Numbered from the stretch's first letter, positions 12,473 through 25,109 are shown. The stretch: DNA of 64,000 bases from Apostichopus japonicus (GCF_037975245.1 NC_092562.1:3171001-3235000), one strand, 5' to 3'. The notes: generated by a model not told the origin, from the sequence alone. Program-made: numbers and translations.

Positions 12473-13441
12473 AGGGATTAGTCAGCCCTTTCAGTCGTGG
12501 TTCCTTTACTCAAGTTATAAACTAGTTTTGCAATTTCCGAAAATATTTTAGGACAACCAAAATAACCTGTATTAAAAAGTATCTTATGCCTATGAGTCAG
12601 ACATATATGCTGTTCTAAAGAAAGCAAACTATTCTTAACAAAACCGTGTTAGGACTGACAAACAGTCGGAACTCTCTTTTACTATAATCCCGTTGACCAA
12701 GAATCAGTACCGGCAAGGCCTTAAACAAGAATGTTCACTGGTTAAAGAGATCTCACCAACCTAGATCCTTTTTGTTCTTCATTTTGAATTAGGCACCACG
12801 TTAGTAAATAACCCCAATGTATGACAAGAACATCCCCTTTAAAATAGATGAAGGACGAAGTATTCACCCATTGCGGGTGGGGGTGGGGGTCTCTTTTGCA
12901 TTTCTAAATTTGTTAGCTATAGGTTGTGATATAATACGCAACGTAACAACAGGCAAATGCGTATATAATTTATAACATAGTTCACTCTAGCATGAACCAA
13001 AAGTATGAAAGTTGTGTTAGAAGCATAATGTGAGAAAGGTTCTCTGAGCTGCTGGTACATATCGTTGCTGATTGAAATTTCTGGCATTGTCTTCCAGGAA
13101 AGTCACATTAAATCCAACGTCGGAGTTTGAAATCAAAAGCATGAATAAATAGACCATATATACAAACCTTATATCGTAATGAAATAACAAACTCCTGGCA
13201 TAATTGTGTCCCTAGAAAAAAAGGTCACATTACGTCCAACTCCTCAGCTTAAAATATGAATACCACAAGACGTATGCATAGCAGGCTGCTGGTATAAGTA
13301 TTGCCCAAAAAAGAGGACTAATAACATTTTCACTGGCAACGCATTTAGAACAGTTTGCAATAGATAAAAGAAAATATATACTAGTACAAGTATATGCATG
13401 TGAAATTAGTAGCTAAGAAACTTCAAGTTGTAGTTGACACT
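12473..13441. other. spacer between GPCR and its pseudogene
   Basis: No gene. A degenerate duplication (about 13078-13290) shares CTGGCAT, AAGTCACATTA/GGTCACATTA, and GTCCAAC blocks about 120 bp apart. Confidence 0.5.
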
Positions 13442-13552
13442 ATGTGCTCTGAGCAAGATGTTTGGATCGCCAATTATTCATTTGAAGCTGGTGAACATTA
13501 TCATCGCAATGTATTTTTTAACTGCTTGGAAATACTGTCCCTTGTGGATAAA

Positions 13553-13596
13553 TGGATGGATGGATGGATATATGGATGGATGGATGGATGGATGCA
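13553..13596. repeat. (GGAT)n microsatellite
   Basis: GGATGGATGG with one GGATAT interruption. It abuts the point where homology to GPCR exon 1 stops, so it may mark the deletion or slippage that removed TM1-TM2. Confidence 0.9.
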
Positions 13597-15445
13597 TTGA
13601 GTATGAGATAAATTATTTATATATCTTTAGTTTATTAATGATATAACACCATGATATGCAAACACATCTTGATATAGCAATTACAGCATACTGAGTAGTA
13701 TCAATGTAACAGCTTATAAGCATATCTGTATTATATGATAGTTATTGTTCATCTTATCCAACAGTTTGTAAATAAAGTTTCATTGTTGTACAGATTCATG
13801 GTATTTTCGCATTATTGGCGTGTTTCAGCAACTTTTCTGTTGTGTCTTTGATCACAATTTTTCGTTGATTTGCCATCGCGACAGGGAACAGTCGTGCCAT
13901 CAAAAGATGACAATTAGTGACGATGATAGCTGTCGGTTGGGCTGCTTCTGTAGTGATGGTACTACCACTAATCAGTGGCAGCGCATCCACCAGTGTCTAT
14001 ACCAATGGTACCCACCATTTGCTCACCTTCCTGGCGCTATTCCTGTTTCTACTATAACGTCAGCATAGCACTCCTCTATTGTTTCACTATTCCTTCGATG
14101 ATAATCGCTTATGGTAACTGATAACTTTGAAAGTCAAACGAAGTTTTCACGCGGTTAAGAGATTTCAAAACCTCAAAACGAAAGCGAATAAAGCCAGCAA
14201 TATGCGGCTATCGATTTAAGAAGGTTGGACTCGGTCGACATCGAGCCACGAGAGTACCAAGAGGGGAATTTCCATTCAAAAAAAATCAGAGACGGGTGTC
14301 GCCAAGAATGAAAACAAACTGGTATCACCTCTGAGACCAAAGATGGAGAAGACAAAGTTGAAAATGCAGCAGCGAAGTCGTCAGCCTAATCGTGAAAGAA
14401 GAGTCGTTCTGATAGGTATTCTGTATAACATTCTGTTCTCTTCTTATAAAGGTGATAAGTGTTGGTGCCGCATGCTTATAGGCGGCTTTACTCTCGAAAC
14501 ATTCTTTTTACTTATAGATTTATTTGTCAAATTAAGCATTCCACGGTTTGTTGTGATTAATTTGGAAAGTCATCGCAAACCTCAATTTAGTTATTTTGCA
14601 AACCTTGACAAATTTTCAGCATGCTTAATTTGAGTGGGGGGGGGGGAGTGTGGAGGCCGGGGTCAAATACTTATTGCACTATAAGCTGCAGAGTTTGATA
14701 CGGCAATTATGAATTGTATTCTACCATATGTTGTCGATCACTATTAAAGAGACAATACTAAGGAACATATATAATGTGGGTAAGTAAGTATAAGGTTCAG
14801 TTTGATGGCAATCTATTTTGTCGACAACAGGAACTATTCTTTCATGCTTCTTATTTAGTCGGTTTCTTCACAAATATTCGCCAGCTACAATAAATCTAGT
14901 TCAGTTATCGAATCATGTAAACAAATATTGTCAAATATTGATTTCTATGGCCGGACGTGACAGAAAAATGTTGGCTCTCTGAATTTGTAAGATATATAGT
15001 CGTCAGTTGTTGGTATTCAAGAAGATCATGTTTCTTGTGCGAATAATGAAAATACTGAAATAAATTCGACATCGGATGACCATTTTTTTTTAAATTTTCC
15101 TTCAATCTTCAAAATTTCTCATTTATACAGCTAAGGTAAATATCAAGTACATGTTAATTTCACGAGGGTCTTTATGATAGCTTGCTGGTATCAATATTGA
15201 GGAGACAAATGCTAAAGAGAAAACTTGACAACATTATATTTCTCCTGTCATATAAAGAAACATTGCTGAAGTTGACGACAACAGTATGTTGGACTCCGTA
15301 TATCACTGTCCATTCCTTCAGTCTAGCTTTGGCACCAAGTCACGCCATGGAAGTGTTTACGATGTGGTTGGCTTATCTGAATGCTGCCGTGGATCCGGTA
15401 ATTTACACCTTATTAAACAAGACAATTTGGACAGGCATGTCTGCG

Positions 15446-15844
15446 CAGTGGCGGAGCGTCCATACAGTCAGAGGGGCGGATGCCCCCCCCCCCCCCTGAT
15501 GGACTCAAATTGGACTGCTGGCGCCCTTTTCAGCTTTTTTACCACTTTTAACTTATTCCTAATTATTGACTTTTTATAGCGCTCTCAAATACCTATTGAC
15601 ATTTGTCACATTTTGTTGGTGTAATTTTCTGACAAAATGGCGATGACACCTATTCATTCTTCGTTTAGCTGCAAATTAGAAAGGCCCGGAAAGGGTCATT
15701 TCCGGCGATCTAGGGAGTATCTTTACTCCAAAAAATTCTGAACGCTCCGCGCCAACTAGTGGTGGCGCTCCGCTTAGATAGTGTCGAAAGCGCCCCTATA
15801 GACCATTCTCGCCCCACTGACCAATACCCCTAGCTCCGCCACTG
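15446..15844 (+). mobile_element. hAT MITE in the GPCR pseudogene, copy 1
   Basis: A 399-bp element with ends CAGTGGCGGAGC and GCTCCGCCACTG, flanked by a perfect 8-bp target duplication TGTCTGCG (15438-15445 and 15845-15852). It holds a C-run near the left end and the shared module GGTGGCGCTCCGCTTAGAT near the right end. A second copy lies at 18137. No transposase. Confidence 0.96.
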
Positions 15845-15870
15845 TGTCTGCGAACAGTTCTTTAGTATAG

Positions 15871-17524
15871 GAAGACTTTGTTCCTACCCCTGGCGTCGAT
15901 TTCGTCGAAGTTTATTTCACAGCTCAGAAAAATGAAGTGGAAAATGACGTATAATCTTTCGCGAACGTAAATCTACAGCGTCGAACTCTCGTGTCCTTGT
16001 TGCGTAATGATACAGACCAACGTTTTTGACACCTTGCTTATTATGATGGTATTAATTCACATTGTTTTTTTTTCAATAATTAATCACTTTTAGAAACATA
16101 GCTCCATATTTTACATCCGCAGTTTCTCGAGGACACCATTTTTTTTTTTAAATCAAGAAGACGCAATACAACTGCCTATAAAATCTTCCTCATGCCCAAC
16201 CTTGACAAGACTTAACTCACTTGAACGAAGTACACACTGGAGAAAGTTCATTATCAATGGAGTCATATAGAGCGGATGATATAACTATCCTCCACAAACA
16301 CAAAAAGGCCCAAATTAGGACACTATTTCTGTTTCCTCGACGCCCAAATTTGACATAACCTATATGGCATACATGAAAGCAGGGAACTCTATTTCCTCTA
16401 TATATGTGTTTTATTTAGTATTCCATGCCGTCATAAACGACAATAACGAAATCATGGGAGGTACTACAGTTTCATGCATGATTCCAAGCCATAGACGGAG
16501 GTTATATATTGTCCTCACAAACACAGCTATAGATACCCTAACTCTAAGCAAAGCAGATGGACGCAGAAGCCCAACTTTATTGTGGGGGGGGGGGTGCTGC
16601 TAGAACTACAAAATATGATAGAAGGACGTTCCAGTGAGTTCACCCTCACCTTTGAAATTTGAATTCATTATTAGGATTGCCAACCGTGATACATTATCAT
16701 AACATCGTCTTGGAAAGAGAAGGAAAGCATGGAGTGCGAAATGTGTCAAAAACTCCACAACATCACAAAGTCAGACAGGCTTAGAACATTAGTCTAATTA
16801 CCCGAGGCTGAGTTGTTTTTATTGACTCTTATCAAACTACGAGATTATTGCAGTTTTTTTTTTTTTGGTAGTTCCCCAGACAGTATTATTGTGCATATGA
16901 TATAGTGGTACAGTTGTGACCAGGGAACAACTCCCTGTTGTGACCAGGTATTGCTTTTGATCGGACCCTCTTTCCCGGTAAGGGCGGTGAAAAGCTCTTG
17001 TGCCCTAAATTATGACCGTTCGCCAGGAAGTTTGTATACTAATATTCCATAAACTAGACATTCCGTCTGACTTTTGGCCGATGTGAGATCTTATTTTTTA
17101 AACCAAATATCCTGGTTATATCGCTCCGCTTGTATGATTTTATGACACGCATTTATCTTACTGCAGTAACCAGTCACTCTACCACAGTAATCAAGATCTC
17201 ATCAGAAAGGTATCAGCGTTTCAAACGCCAAAAATACACACTTTGACGTGTTTTTTTTTCTTCAAATTTCATTGACCGGAGGAAGATGAAACTTCCGACC
17301 AAACTGCATTTTCTTTAATGGCCTAACAAGTTAAGTAGCTGAGACCTGTTTATTACCCCCCCCCCCCTCCTCGTATGTATACACCCCACCGCCCGATCCC
17401 CCAAAGAACATTAATATCAACCATTTCATGTCCGACTCGCGTTGGTAAAAAACATTTGTGTTTTCTTTCACCACGTTTCACTCACTAAAATTCATTTAAG
17501 AGACCCCCCTCCCCTCCCCCATTG
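15871..17524. other. no gene; small hairpin
   Basis: Open frames are short. CAGGGAACAACTCCCTG (16921-16937) forms a hairpin flanked by direct repeats GTTGTGACCAGG (16913-16924 and 16937-16948). G- and C-runs lie at 16584 and 17357. The 5' LTR of the gypsy element that follows was not recognised here. Confidence 0.5.
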
Positions 17525-18136
17525 CAACGGATATGTTGCTTACGAGTATGTTAAGAAATGTATTTTACATGGTTATGAACTTGTGTCAGAGGCATTTAGG
17601 CAGTAGTTTGCGAAAGTTAAATTCCCAATCACACATTGAGTTTGCCCGTTGTAAGGGTACACTTTTTGAGCGATGGTGCTCGTCAATTAACGTTCGTTCT
17701 TTTGAACAACTCCAACAGTTAATCCAAATAGAGTTTAAACGTTGTATTCCACCTGAAATTAAGATATTTCTTGACGAAACACAAAGTCAGTCAGTTGGAG
17801 GACGCAGCCGCGAAAACGGATAAGATGGCTTTGACTCATAAACACAAATTTATGCAAAACAAACTTAGGCAATTTAAAAATGATACAAAGGAGGCCAATG
17901 ACACTAAACAGTGTTTTTCAAAATACATCTGAGTCTTCTTCCTCTGATTCTATCCGCTCTTAAATTAAAAGCGATTCGTTAGGTTCACATTCCGATCCTT
18001 AGTCTCCGACTTGCTCATGTTGACGTAAGAAGGGTCATCTCCTTGGCGATTGTATATAACATGCTCGCAAGAAGAAAATCGAGCAAAGTTCCAACGCCGG
18101 TGTACCGGGTGGTCAGGGTGAATACATTAGTTTTCC

Positions 18137-18519
18137 CAGTTGCGGAGCTAAGGGTATTGGTCAGGGGGTAGGGGGGCAAGAATGGTCTGTAGGGGCGCTT
18201 CGGCACTATCTAAGCGGAGCGTCACCACAGGTTGGCGCGGAGCGTACAGAAATTTTTTGAGTAAATATACTCCAAGTTAGATCGCAGGAAATGACCCTTT
18301 CCGGGCTTGCTAATTTGCAGATAAACGAAGAATAAATGGGTGTCATCGCCAACAAAATGTGACAAATGTCAATAGGCAGATGAGAGCGCAATAAAAAAGT
18401 CAATAATCGCGAATAGGTAAAAAGTAGTAAAAAGCTGAAAAGGGCGCCAGCCGTCCATTTGAGTCCGTCAGGGGGGATCCGCCCCCACCCCCCTAATTAC
18501 TATGGACGCTCCGCCACCG
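18137..18519 (-). mobile_element. hAT MITE, copy 2, inside the gypsy protease region
   Basis: Reverse-complement copy of the MITE at 15446. The ends are CAGTTGCGGAGC and GCTCCGCCACCG (one change each from the consensus). The 8-bp flanks are AGTTTTCC (18129-18136) and AGTGTTCC (18520-18527), seven of eight identical, so this copy looks older than copy 1. Confidence 0.92.
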
Positions 18520-19179
18520 AGTGTTCCTCTCCATGACATTTATTTACATTCAAATTCAGTGACTTGGCGTGTCACTTGTAGGTGTTTCCCCTACTCTCCC
18601 CGCTGATTGTATTTCTTGTTTATTGGGAAATGATTTAGCCGGTACCAAAGTAACTGCTTACTCAATCGTTGTTGAAAATCCAACAACCACTAACTCTTCA
18701 AAAAAGTTATAGAACAAACAATTCCAGATGTTTTTTAGAGCATGTGCAGTCACTTAATCCAGAGCAGACAAGCTGGATATTTTTCCCTTCAAAATCTGCC
18801 CGATAGGAAAGTTCAATTAACCGTTACAAGGATGACGTTGGGTTTTTTGAGTCGGGCAAACATTAATGGTGCTATTTGAGGATACTATAGTGAGCCTCAC
18901 CTTGAAAGTTCACCCACCCGCAGTGTCGGTTCAAACAAGCAAAGGCCGACCCTACTACTCGTTCCACATCCGTTAACATTTCTAAGAACACCCTGATATC
19001 TGAACGTAGAAAAGACCCTGAATTGAATCAGTTGTTCTGGAAGCAGAATTACCGAGTGTCTCTGTGGGTTTTTATCTAAAACATGGGGTTTTAATGCGAA
19101 AGTGGCGACCACGCGATGTCTCGTCGAATGGCGCACTATCCACCAGGTTGTCACACCTCCGGTTTACCGTAAAGGAATT

Positions 19180-19531
19180 TTAAAGGCATTGAAAACTCGC
19201 CCCAAAACCGCGTGCCGCGCTCTGAAAAAAAGTTAACTTTCCGTTGCTTGCAAGTGAAGTTTTCTTCTTGTCGCTACAAAATGCAGACAGTAATGAAACG
19301 TGATACCTTGTTATCTTTTATCTAGACCTGAGATGTCCATCGCTTCTATCTACACTTTGTTGTGGTTATTGACCGTAGCTGTATGTACTGACTGTACACT
19401 AGTATCTTATTACCGACGGTAGCAAGCTGTGTGTGTATTTTCTGGGATCGATGATGGTGTCTAACACTTCTGTTGCACCCCATTCGCAACTAGGTCAGAC
19501 TAGTTTACGCGCGGGTCTTCACACCCTTTAA
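19180..19531 (-). mobile_element. TTAA-flanked MITE, copy 2, inside gypsy pol
   Basis: Inverted copy of the 12116-12472 element with TTAA at both ends. The gypsy frame reads up to it (PPVYRKGIL) and resumes after it toward GVTKTYN, so it inserted between the pol linker and the integrase zinc finger. Confidence 0.9.
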
Positions 19532-19967
19532 GTTTCCTACATGACACATGACGCACGAAACATATATTAGGGGTCACTAAAACATACAACAGAATTCTCG
19601 AAAATTTATTTTGGCCTGGTTTACGTTCAGCTGTCGCTGACAAGTCGTATCAAACGTGTGCCAAATTTTTTTTGGGAAAACCCTATCAATAGATTCCCAA
19701 TTTACCAATAAAACCGATTCCGGCTTGCGAAGAACCGTTAAGCCGGGTAATCATAGATTGTGTTGGACCGCTACCAAAAAAACTCTTGTCTGGTCACGAA
19801 TGTTCGCTAACTATCATGTGTGCGTCAACAAGATTTCCTGAGGCAATACTTCTCAGGAATATATACGCTAAGACTATTTCCAGTGCTTAACTTCAGTTTT
19901 TACTATACGCTTTGTTTACCTAAATCAGTGCAGTCGGACCAGGGTTCTTATTTTATGTCAAACCTGT

Positions 19968-20780
19968 TGTTGACGGTAAAAATGACAAAACATCAAACAA
20001 ATAAAGCCCTGGCACCTCCGCCGACTATGTATTGACACACACCAAATAACGGAAAAGATGATGGTTCAATCTGTAAAAGGACACAACAAAATATCCATAA
20101 GTACAGATTTACAAACACAAAAAAAAAAAAAAGATATAATATACATAGATGTAACAATTATCCCACTAATGCCAAGAATGTAAGTCATAAAGATTCATCA
20201 CACATGAACAACAATTATAAACATACACTATTCTACTTTAAGCTAAATAGTCACTAAAATCACTGAACTCGATACTCAAATATCAGAAGGTGACCTTAAT
20301 TATAATAATAATAACAAATATGCTCTCAAACACATAGAGGATAAGCAAGTAAAAGTACAACACATCCTGACACTCATACCCCACTATACTAATGCACAAC
20401 ACAATAGCTTAATGAGTAATATGCAACGCTTCCCTTCCCTGAAGTCTAACCACATGGCCCCCTAACAACGTTAACAATATATATTCTTGAAGGCCTAGGC
20501 TCACGGCCCAAACAAACTTATATACCAAAAGGTTAAATGCCTCAATGAGGATAAACAATCATACTAGGGAACAGGAAAACAAACAATACAGCACACTAAT
20601 GCCATAACTAAAGACTGATAATAGAGAAATCAAAAAAAAACGGCTAATTCAATGCAAAATTAAGAAAACTTACGACATTGGGTCTCTCTAGGAGGTGCAT
20701 GGGTGACGCGACTTAAATCCAAGTAACCCAACTCACAAATACGACGAGCGCCACCTATTGGCTGCTCTCTGCCTCCAACA
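19968..20780 (-). repeat. BEL element 3' LTR
   Basis: 813 bp; matches the 26699-27510 copy apart from a run of nine rather than eight A near 20632. In element orientation it is downstream of pol. Confidence 0.96.
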
Positions 20781-20979
20781 TACCGGCCCCTAAATATCAC
20801 AAACCCACTTTAATATTTACACAACATTCAAAGGAGGCAGTGCAACTCCCCCTACAACAACAATTTGAACAACAGTGAGTATTAAGTAACTTATAAATAC
20901 ATGCTACAACAACTAAGCAAAAAATGGTAAAACCAAACAACACAATAAAATAACACTGTAATACTTGTGGAATTCACCA

Positions 20980-23900
20980 CTAAGCTTGTACACTCCTTGT
21001 TGAAACACCTTCAATAGTTTCAAGTAAACACAATTTTCTTACAGGTCTGACCAGATTTGCACTTGAAGTCTTCACCTTCACAGATCTCACTAGGTTATCC
21101 TTTCCAGGATATATCTCTACAACTCTGCCAATAACCCACTTGTTCCTAGGAAGTTCTTCATCTACAAGAAGAACAATGTCCCCTACAGCTAAATTCCTTT
21201 GGGGTTCCAACCACTTCTGCCTTTCCTGCATTAAAGCTAAATACTCTCTACACCATCTTCGCCAAAAAACACCAGCCAAGTACTGAACTTGCCTCCACCT
21301 TCTTCTACAGTACATGTCCTTCTTATCAAATGTGTCAGCTGGAATAGCTGAGCCTTGGCGCAACAGTAACAAATGATTGGGTGTTAACGGTTCAGGATCT
21401 GACACATCGTCCGATACATATGTGAGTGGACGACTGTTCACTATAGATTCCACTTTACACATCAAGGTCAACAACTTTTCGTCATCAAGAACTTGTTCTC
21501 TAGTCAAAGAACGCAAAACCTTACGGGTCGTCCGTATTAACCTCTCCCAAACTCCTCCCATATTAGAAGCATAAGGAGTATTAAATCTCCACTTAATCAT
21601 TTTCTGTTGCAAAAAACATGTGATTCTTGTCTCATTCCACGCCTCTATGACACTTCTGAGCTCACGCTCAGCTCCAACAAAATTGGACCCATTGTCTGAC
21701 CTTATCTCAATGGGTACCCCCATACGGGCTACAAATCTTTGGAATGCATGGATGAAAGAGTCTGTGTCCAGACTATGAGCTATTTCTATATGTATGGCTC
21801 TAACGACTAAACAAGTAAACATGCAGCCATAACGCTTAACCTCTGACCGACCCCTTTTTACCATAAATGGGCCGAAATAGTCTATGCCCACAAAACTAAA
21901 TGGTGGCATATCTGGCTTCACTCTATCAAATGGTAAATCTGCCATTTTTTGATTAATCTTGGGAGCTGTGGCTCTCCTACAAGTGAAACACTGTGTTACA
22001 ACTCTACGCACAATGGATCTAGCACCAATGATCCAAAATCGTTCCCTCAAAAGAGAAAGAACATGCTCCCTACCAACGTGACCGTTTTCCCCATGTGTAT
22101 AACGAACGACTAACTCCGTCACATGACTATCCTTAGGCAGTATTGGAGGGTGCATCATACCCTCCTTCACTGGTGCATTACTCAAACGACCCCCGACACA
22201 CAAAACGCCAGTCTGTGACAAATAGGGATCTAACTTACGCAAAACACTGCCCTTTAGTTTAACCTCACTGGCTTCAGACGTGAATTCCCTAAAGTGTTCC
22301 CTTTGAACACACCTAACTATGGCTTCTTCAGCCTCCTGCAACTCTGTTATTGTCAAGGGCCCCTTTAATTCAACTCTATTTCTTCTGTTCATCTTGAACA
22401 AAAGATACCTTCTGAACCTTAATATCCATGCAACATTTCTCTGTAGTTTTAACCAACTAGAATGACCTTCAAAATACTTATGAAGAACTTCATTTACTGC
22501 TTCTTGTTTAATTACATAGGATTCGACCTTGACAACCTTGACTTCTGGGTCCCCTTCCAAACCTGCAGATGCAGCTAGACCTTTAGGCCATCTAGTGTCA
22601 TCCTCCCAAAGAAAGTCTGGTCCTAGGACCCAGGCTCCCTTGTCAACCAATTCTCCAGCCGTCAAGCCCCTAGAGGCATCGTCGGCTGGGTTTTGGTGTG
22701 TCGGCACATGGCGCCACTGACTAGGTGCAGAACCTTCATGAATTAAGGCTACACGGTTAGCCACAAAGGTCTTGAAGCGCTTCTCTTGGTTACTTATATA
22801 ACTAAGCACTATAGCACTATCAGTCCAAAAGAAGGACTCATCGATGCGAGCACCTAGCTCACGTCGAATCATTGTATCCAACTTCACTGACAAGGTAGCA
22901 GCAGTAAGCTCCAATCTAGGTATGGTCACCTGTCTCAAAGGTGCCAGATGTGCTTTAGCCATTACAATACCACAATGAACTGCACCATCTTCATAAATGG
23001 TTCTAAGGTATGAAACTGCCCCATAAGCCTTCTCAGAGGCATCTGAGAAATGATGAAGCTCGTGACGAGATACTGCTTGTACCCCTGGGGCAAGACACCT
23101 GCTAACTCTGAACATATCTAGCTTCGAAATGTCTGCCTTCCACGCAAGCCATTCACCTATGAGCTCCCTAGGAAGGGGCTCATCCCATCCAAGCTGCCGA
23201 CGGCACAAATCTTGGATTATTGCCTTACCCTTTATCGTGAACGGACATGCAAACCCAAGGGGATCATATACCGAACTAACTACACTTAGAAGACCTCGTC
23301 TAGTTAATGGCTTGGTCCTTAAATTAACCTTATATCCAAAGCTATCTTCATTGACATCCCAAAAAACACCAAGTGCTCTCTCTACAGGAAGAGCCTCTTG
23401 ATTAAAGTCAATGTCTTTAACAGCCTTGGCTCTGTCATCCTGAGGGATATGACTGAGTACCTTAACACTATTAGTGATCCACTTTGTTAATTTGAATCCA
23501 CCCTTACTGAGAAGCTCTTTTAACTCAGAATACAGCTCTATAGCCTCTTCTTCAGTACTCACAGCCTTTAGGCAATCATCAACATAAAAGTTGGATCTGA
23601 CCGTATTAATAGTGCTCTCCTTAAAGTTACCTTGATTATCTTCAGCTGTGCGCTGAAGAGCAAAATTACAACAACTCGGGCTCCAACAACCCCCAAACAC
23701 ATGTACACACATTCTGTACTCTTGTGGCTCAACATTCATGTTCCCACCTGGCCACCATAAGAATCTCATCACATCACGGTTACTAGGACTAACCCTCACT
23801 TGGTAAAACATTGACTCAATGTCAGCCATGAGAGCTACTCGCCCTTCCCGAAATCTAAGCAAAACTCCAAACAACTTGTTAGCCATATCTGGACCTTGGT

Positions 23901-24984
23901 GGACATTCTCATTTATAGAGGTCCCTTTGTACACTGAAGCACAGTCATAAACTATCCGAACCTTATCGGGTTTCATCGGGTGAGTGACTGGATGGTGTGG
24001 TAGGTACCAAACAGCTCCATCACTCCTCCCGATCTCCTCTTCAGGGACAACTTGAGCATACCCTTTATTGAGCACCTCACCCATAGCCTTAGCATACTTC
24101 TCTTGCAAATTAGAATCCTTCCTTAACCTCTTGGCCAAACCCTTTAACCTCTGTGCAGCACATTCCCTGTTGTTGGGTAACTCTACTGGTTGCTGCTTAA
24201 ATGGTATCCCTAACTGGTAATGACCTTCAGTATGGCAAATCGTTTCTTCCCACATTGCTACAGCTCTTTTGTCATTTGGAGACAACCCATTCTCATGAGC
24301 TAGGTTTTCACTTGAGTCTATCTTCCAAAATTTTTTCAATTGAGTGTCTAGCTCAGCATTGCTACAAACAAAGTGACATACTGGGTTTCCACCAGGTTTC
24401 CCTAATGGCCCACTCACAGCCCAACCTAGTTGGGTCCGAATGGCATATGGATCACCAGTCTTACCCTTTCTAACTTCAATGGGCACTAACGCCTCTGGGA
24501 CATCTTGCCCTATAAGCAATTCGACCTGCATAGGATTAACTTGTGGCAAAACAAGCTCACTAAAATGATTCCATCGCTTCAAGTCTTGCGATTTGACGAT
24601 GTTTTCCTCTCTAATGGGAATCTCAGGTGCACTATAGACCCGAGGTACATTAATAACATGAGCATGATCTGAGCTCGTTACCTCCAAGTTAACAACAGAG
24701 GTGCTAGTGACACTCTCCTTACTGTGCAGTGTACTCAATGAGAGCTTCTGCTTGTTACCAGCTGTTCCTAATTTTCTTAGTAGTGACTCTGAGCAAAATG
24801 AGTTTGTAGAGCCGGTGTCCAATAATGCAAAAGTAGACACACTACGACTTCCACCCTCTACTCTTACTTGAACAGGAACCACCGGAAGTGCTACCCTTGA
24901 GTTACCGGCCCCATTGACAGCAGCAGATACCTTTGGAGCACCTGTGGTAAATCCACTCTGTACTAAAGATTCAGGCTGCACCAC
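20980..24984 (-). CDS. pol: BEL/Pao Pol polyprotein (PR-RT-RNase H-IN)
   Basis: 1,334 residues from the first Met; the open frame extends a further 55 codons upstream toward 25152. Domains by residue: aspartic protease with DTGS at 56-59; reverse transcriptase about 340-500, with ADIESMFYQV and the YVDD catalytic box at 467-470; RNase H about 640-775, with SDAS, an RLELTAA Glu, WTDS and NPADDASRG; integrase with an HHCC zinc finger about 964-1003, then catalytic Asp in GIDYFGP (1035), Asp in RSDNGS (1097) and Glu in NMGGVWERL (1147). The PLTPNHLLLLR block and C-terminal RRRWRQVQYLA are typical of Pao/BEL integrases. All catalytic residues are present, so the enzyme part looks intact. The region upstream of the Met encodes a second Gag-type zinc knuckle (CFNCLRTGH...C) in this frame. 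Confidence 0.95.
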   Translation of the reverse strand: MVQPESLVQSGFTTGAPKVSAAVNGAGNSRVALPVVPVQVRVEGGSRSVSTFALLDTGSTNSFCSESLLRKLGTAGNKQKLSLSTLHSKESVTSTSVVNLEVTSSDHAHVINVPRVYSAPEIPIREENIVKSQDLKRWNHFSELVLPQVNPMQVELLIGQDVPEALVPIEVRKGKTGDPYAIRTQLGWAVSGPLGKPGGNPVCHFVCSNAELDTQLKKFWKIDSSENLAHENGLSPNDKRAVAMWEETICHTEGHYQLGIPFKQQPVELPNNRECAAQRLKGLAKRLRKDSNLQEKYAKAMGEVLNKGYAQVVPEEEIGRSDGAVWYLPHHPVTHPMKPDKVRIVYDCASVYKGTSINENVHQGPDMANKLFGVLLRFREGRVALMADIESMFYQVRVSPSNRDVMRFLWWPGGNMNVEPQEYRMCVHVFGGCWSPSCCNFALQRTAEDNQGNFKESTINTVRSNFYVDDCLKAVSTEEEAIELYSELKELLSKGGFKLTKWITNSVKVLSHIPQDDRAKAVKDIDFNQEALPVERALGVFWDVNEDSFGYKVNLRTKPLTRRGLLSVVSSVYDPLGFACPFTIKGKAIIQDLCRRQLGWDEPLPRELIGEWLAWKADISKLDMFRVSRCLAPGVQAVSRHELHHFSDASEKAYGAVSYLRTIYEDGAVHCGIVMAKAHLAPLRQVTIPRLELTAATLSVKLDTMIRRELGARIDESFFWTDSAIVLSYISNQEKRFKTFVANRVALIHEGSAPSQWRHVPTHQNPADDASRGLTAGELVDKGAWVLGPDFLWEDDTRWPKGLAASAGLEGDPEVKVVKVESYVIKQEAVNEVLHKYFEGHSSWLKLQRNVAWILRFRRYLLFKMNRRNRVELKGPLTITELQEAEEAIVRCVQREHFREFTSEASEVKLKGSVLRKLDPYLSQTGVLCVGGRLSNAPVKEGMMHPPILPKDSHVTELVVRYTHGENGHVGREHVLSLLRERFWIIGARSIVRRVVTQCFTCRRATAPKINQKMADLPFDRVKPDMPPFSFVGIDYFGPFMVKRGRSEVKRYGCMFTCLVVRAIHIEIAHSLDTDSFIHAFQRFVARMGVPIEIRSDNGSNFVGAERELRSVIEAWNETRITCFLQQKMIKWRFNTPYASNMGGVWERLIRTTRKVLRSLTREQVLDDEKLLTLMCKVESIVNSRPLTYVSDDVSDPEPLTPNHLLLLRQGSAIPADTFDKKDMYCRRRWRQVQYLAGVFWRRWCREYLALMQERQKWLEPQRNLAVGDIVLLVDEELPRNKWVIGRVVEIYPGKDNLVRSVKVKTSSANLVRPVRKLCLLETIEGVSTRSVQA

Positions 24985-25109
24985 AGCATCATTGTGTGCT
25001 TGAGGTGCTTCAACAGTACCTAGATGCAGAAATTTGGTGTGTTTTTTTCCACACCCATGAACACTGCATGTCCTAGCTAATGTGCACTCATTAGACCTAT
25101 GCCCTGTCC

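Larger units (their letters stand above)
13442..15870 (+). pseudogene. tandem paralog of the GPCR, inactivated
   Basis: The exon order matches the intact receptor upstream. Exon 1 (ATG at 13442) reads MCSEQDVWIANYS and ends after EILSLV in a GGAT microsatellite, so most of TM1 and TM2 is lost. Exon 2 (13794-14415) keeps TM3/TM4-like sequence (IHGIFALLACF; MIAVGWAASVVMVLP) and NGTHH, but has TGA stops after IFR and AIKR and several frameshifts. Its TM5-like block CFYYNVSIALLY and the KVKRS segment lie in other frames. Exon 3 (from 15258) is well kept: LTTTVCWTPY, MWLAYLNAAVDPVIY, and LLNKT. A hAT MITE at 15446 splits its C-terminus. Without the MITE the frame would run only a few codons further, to a TAG at 15868. 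Splice phases match the functional gene. Confidence 0.88.
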
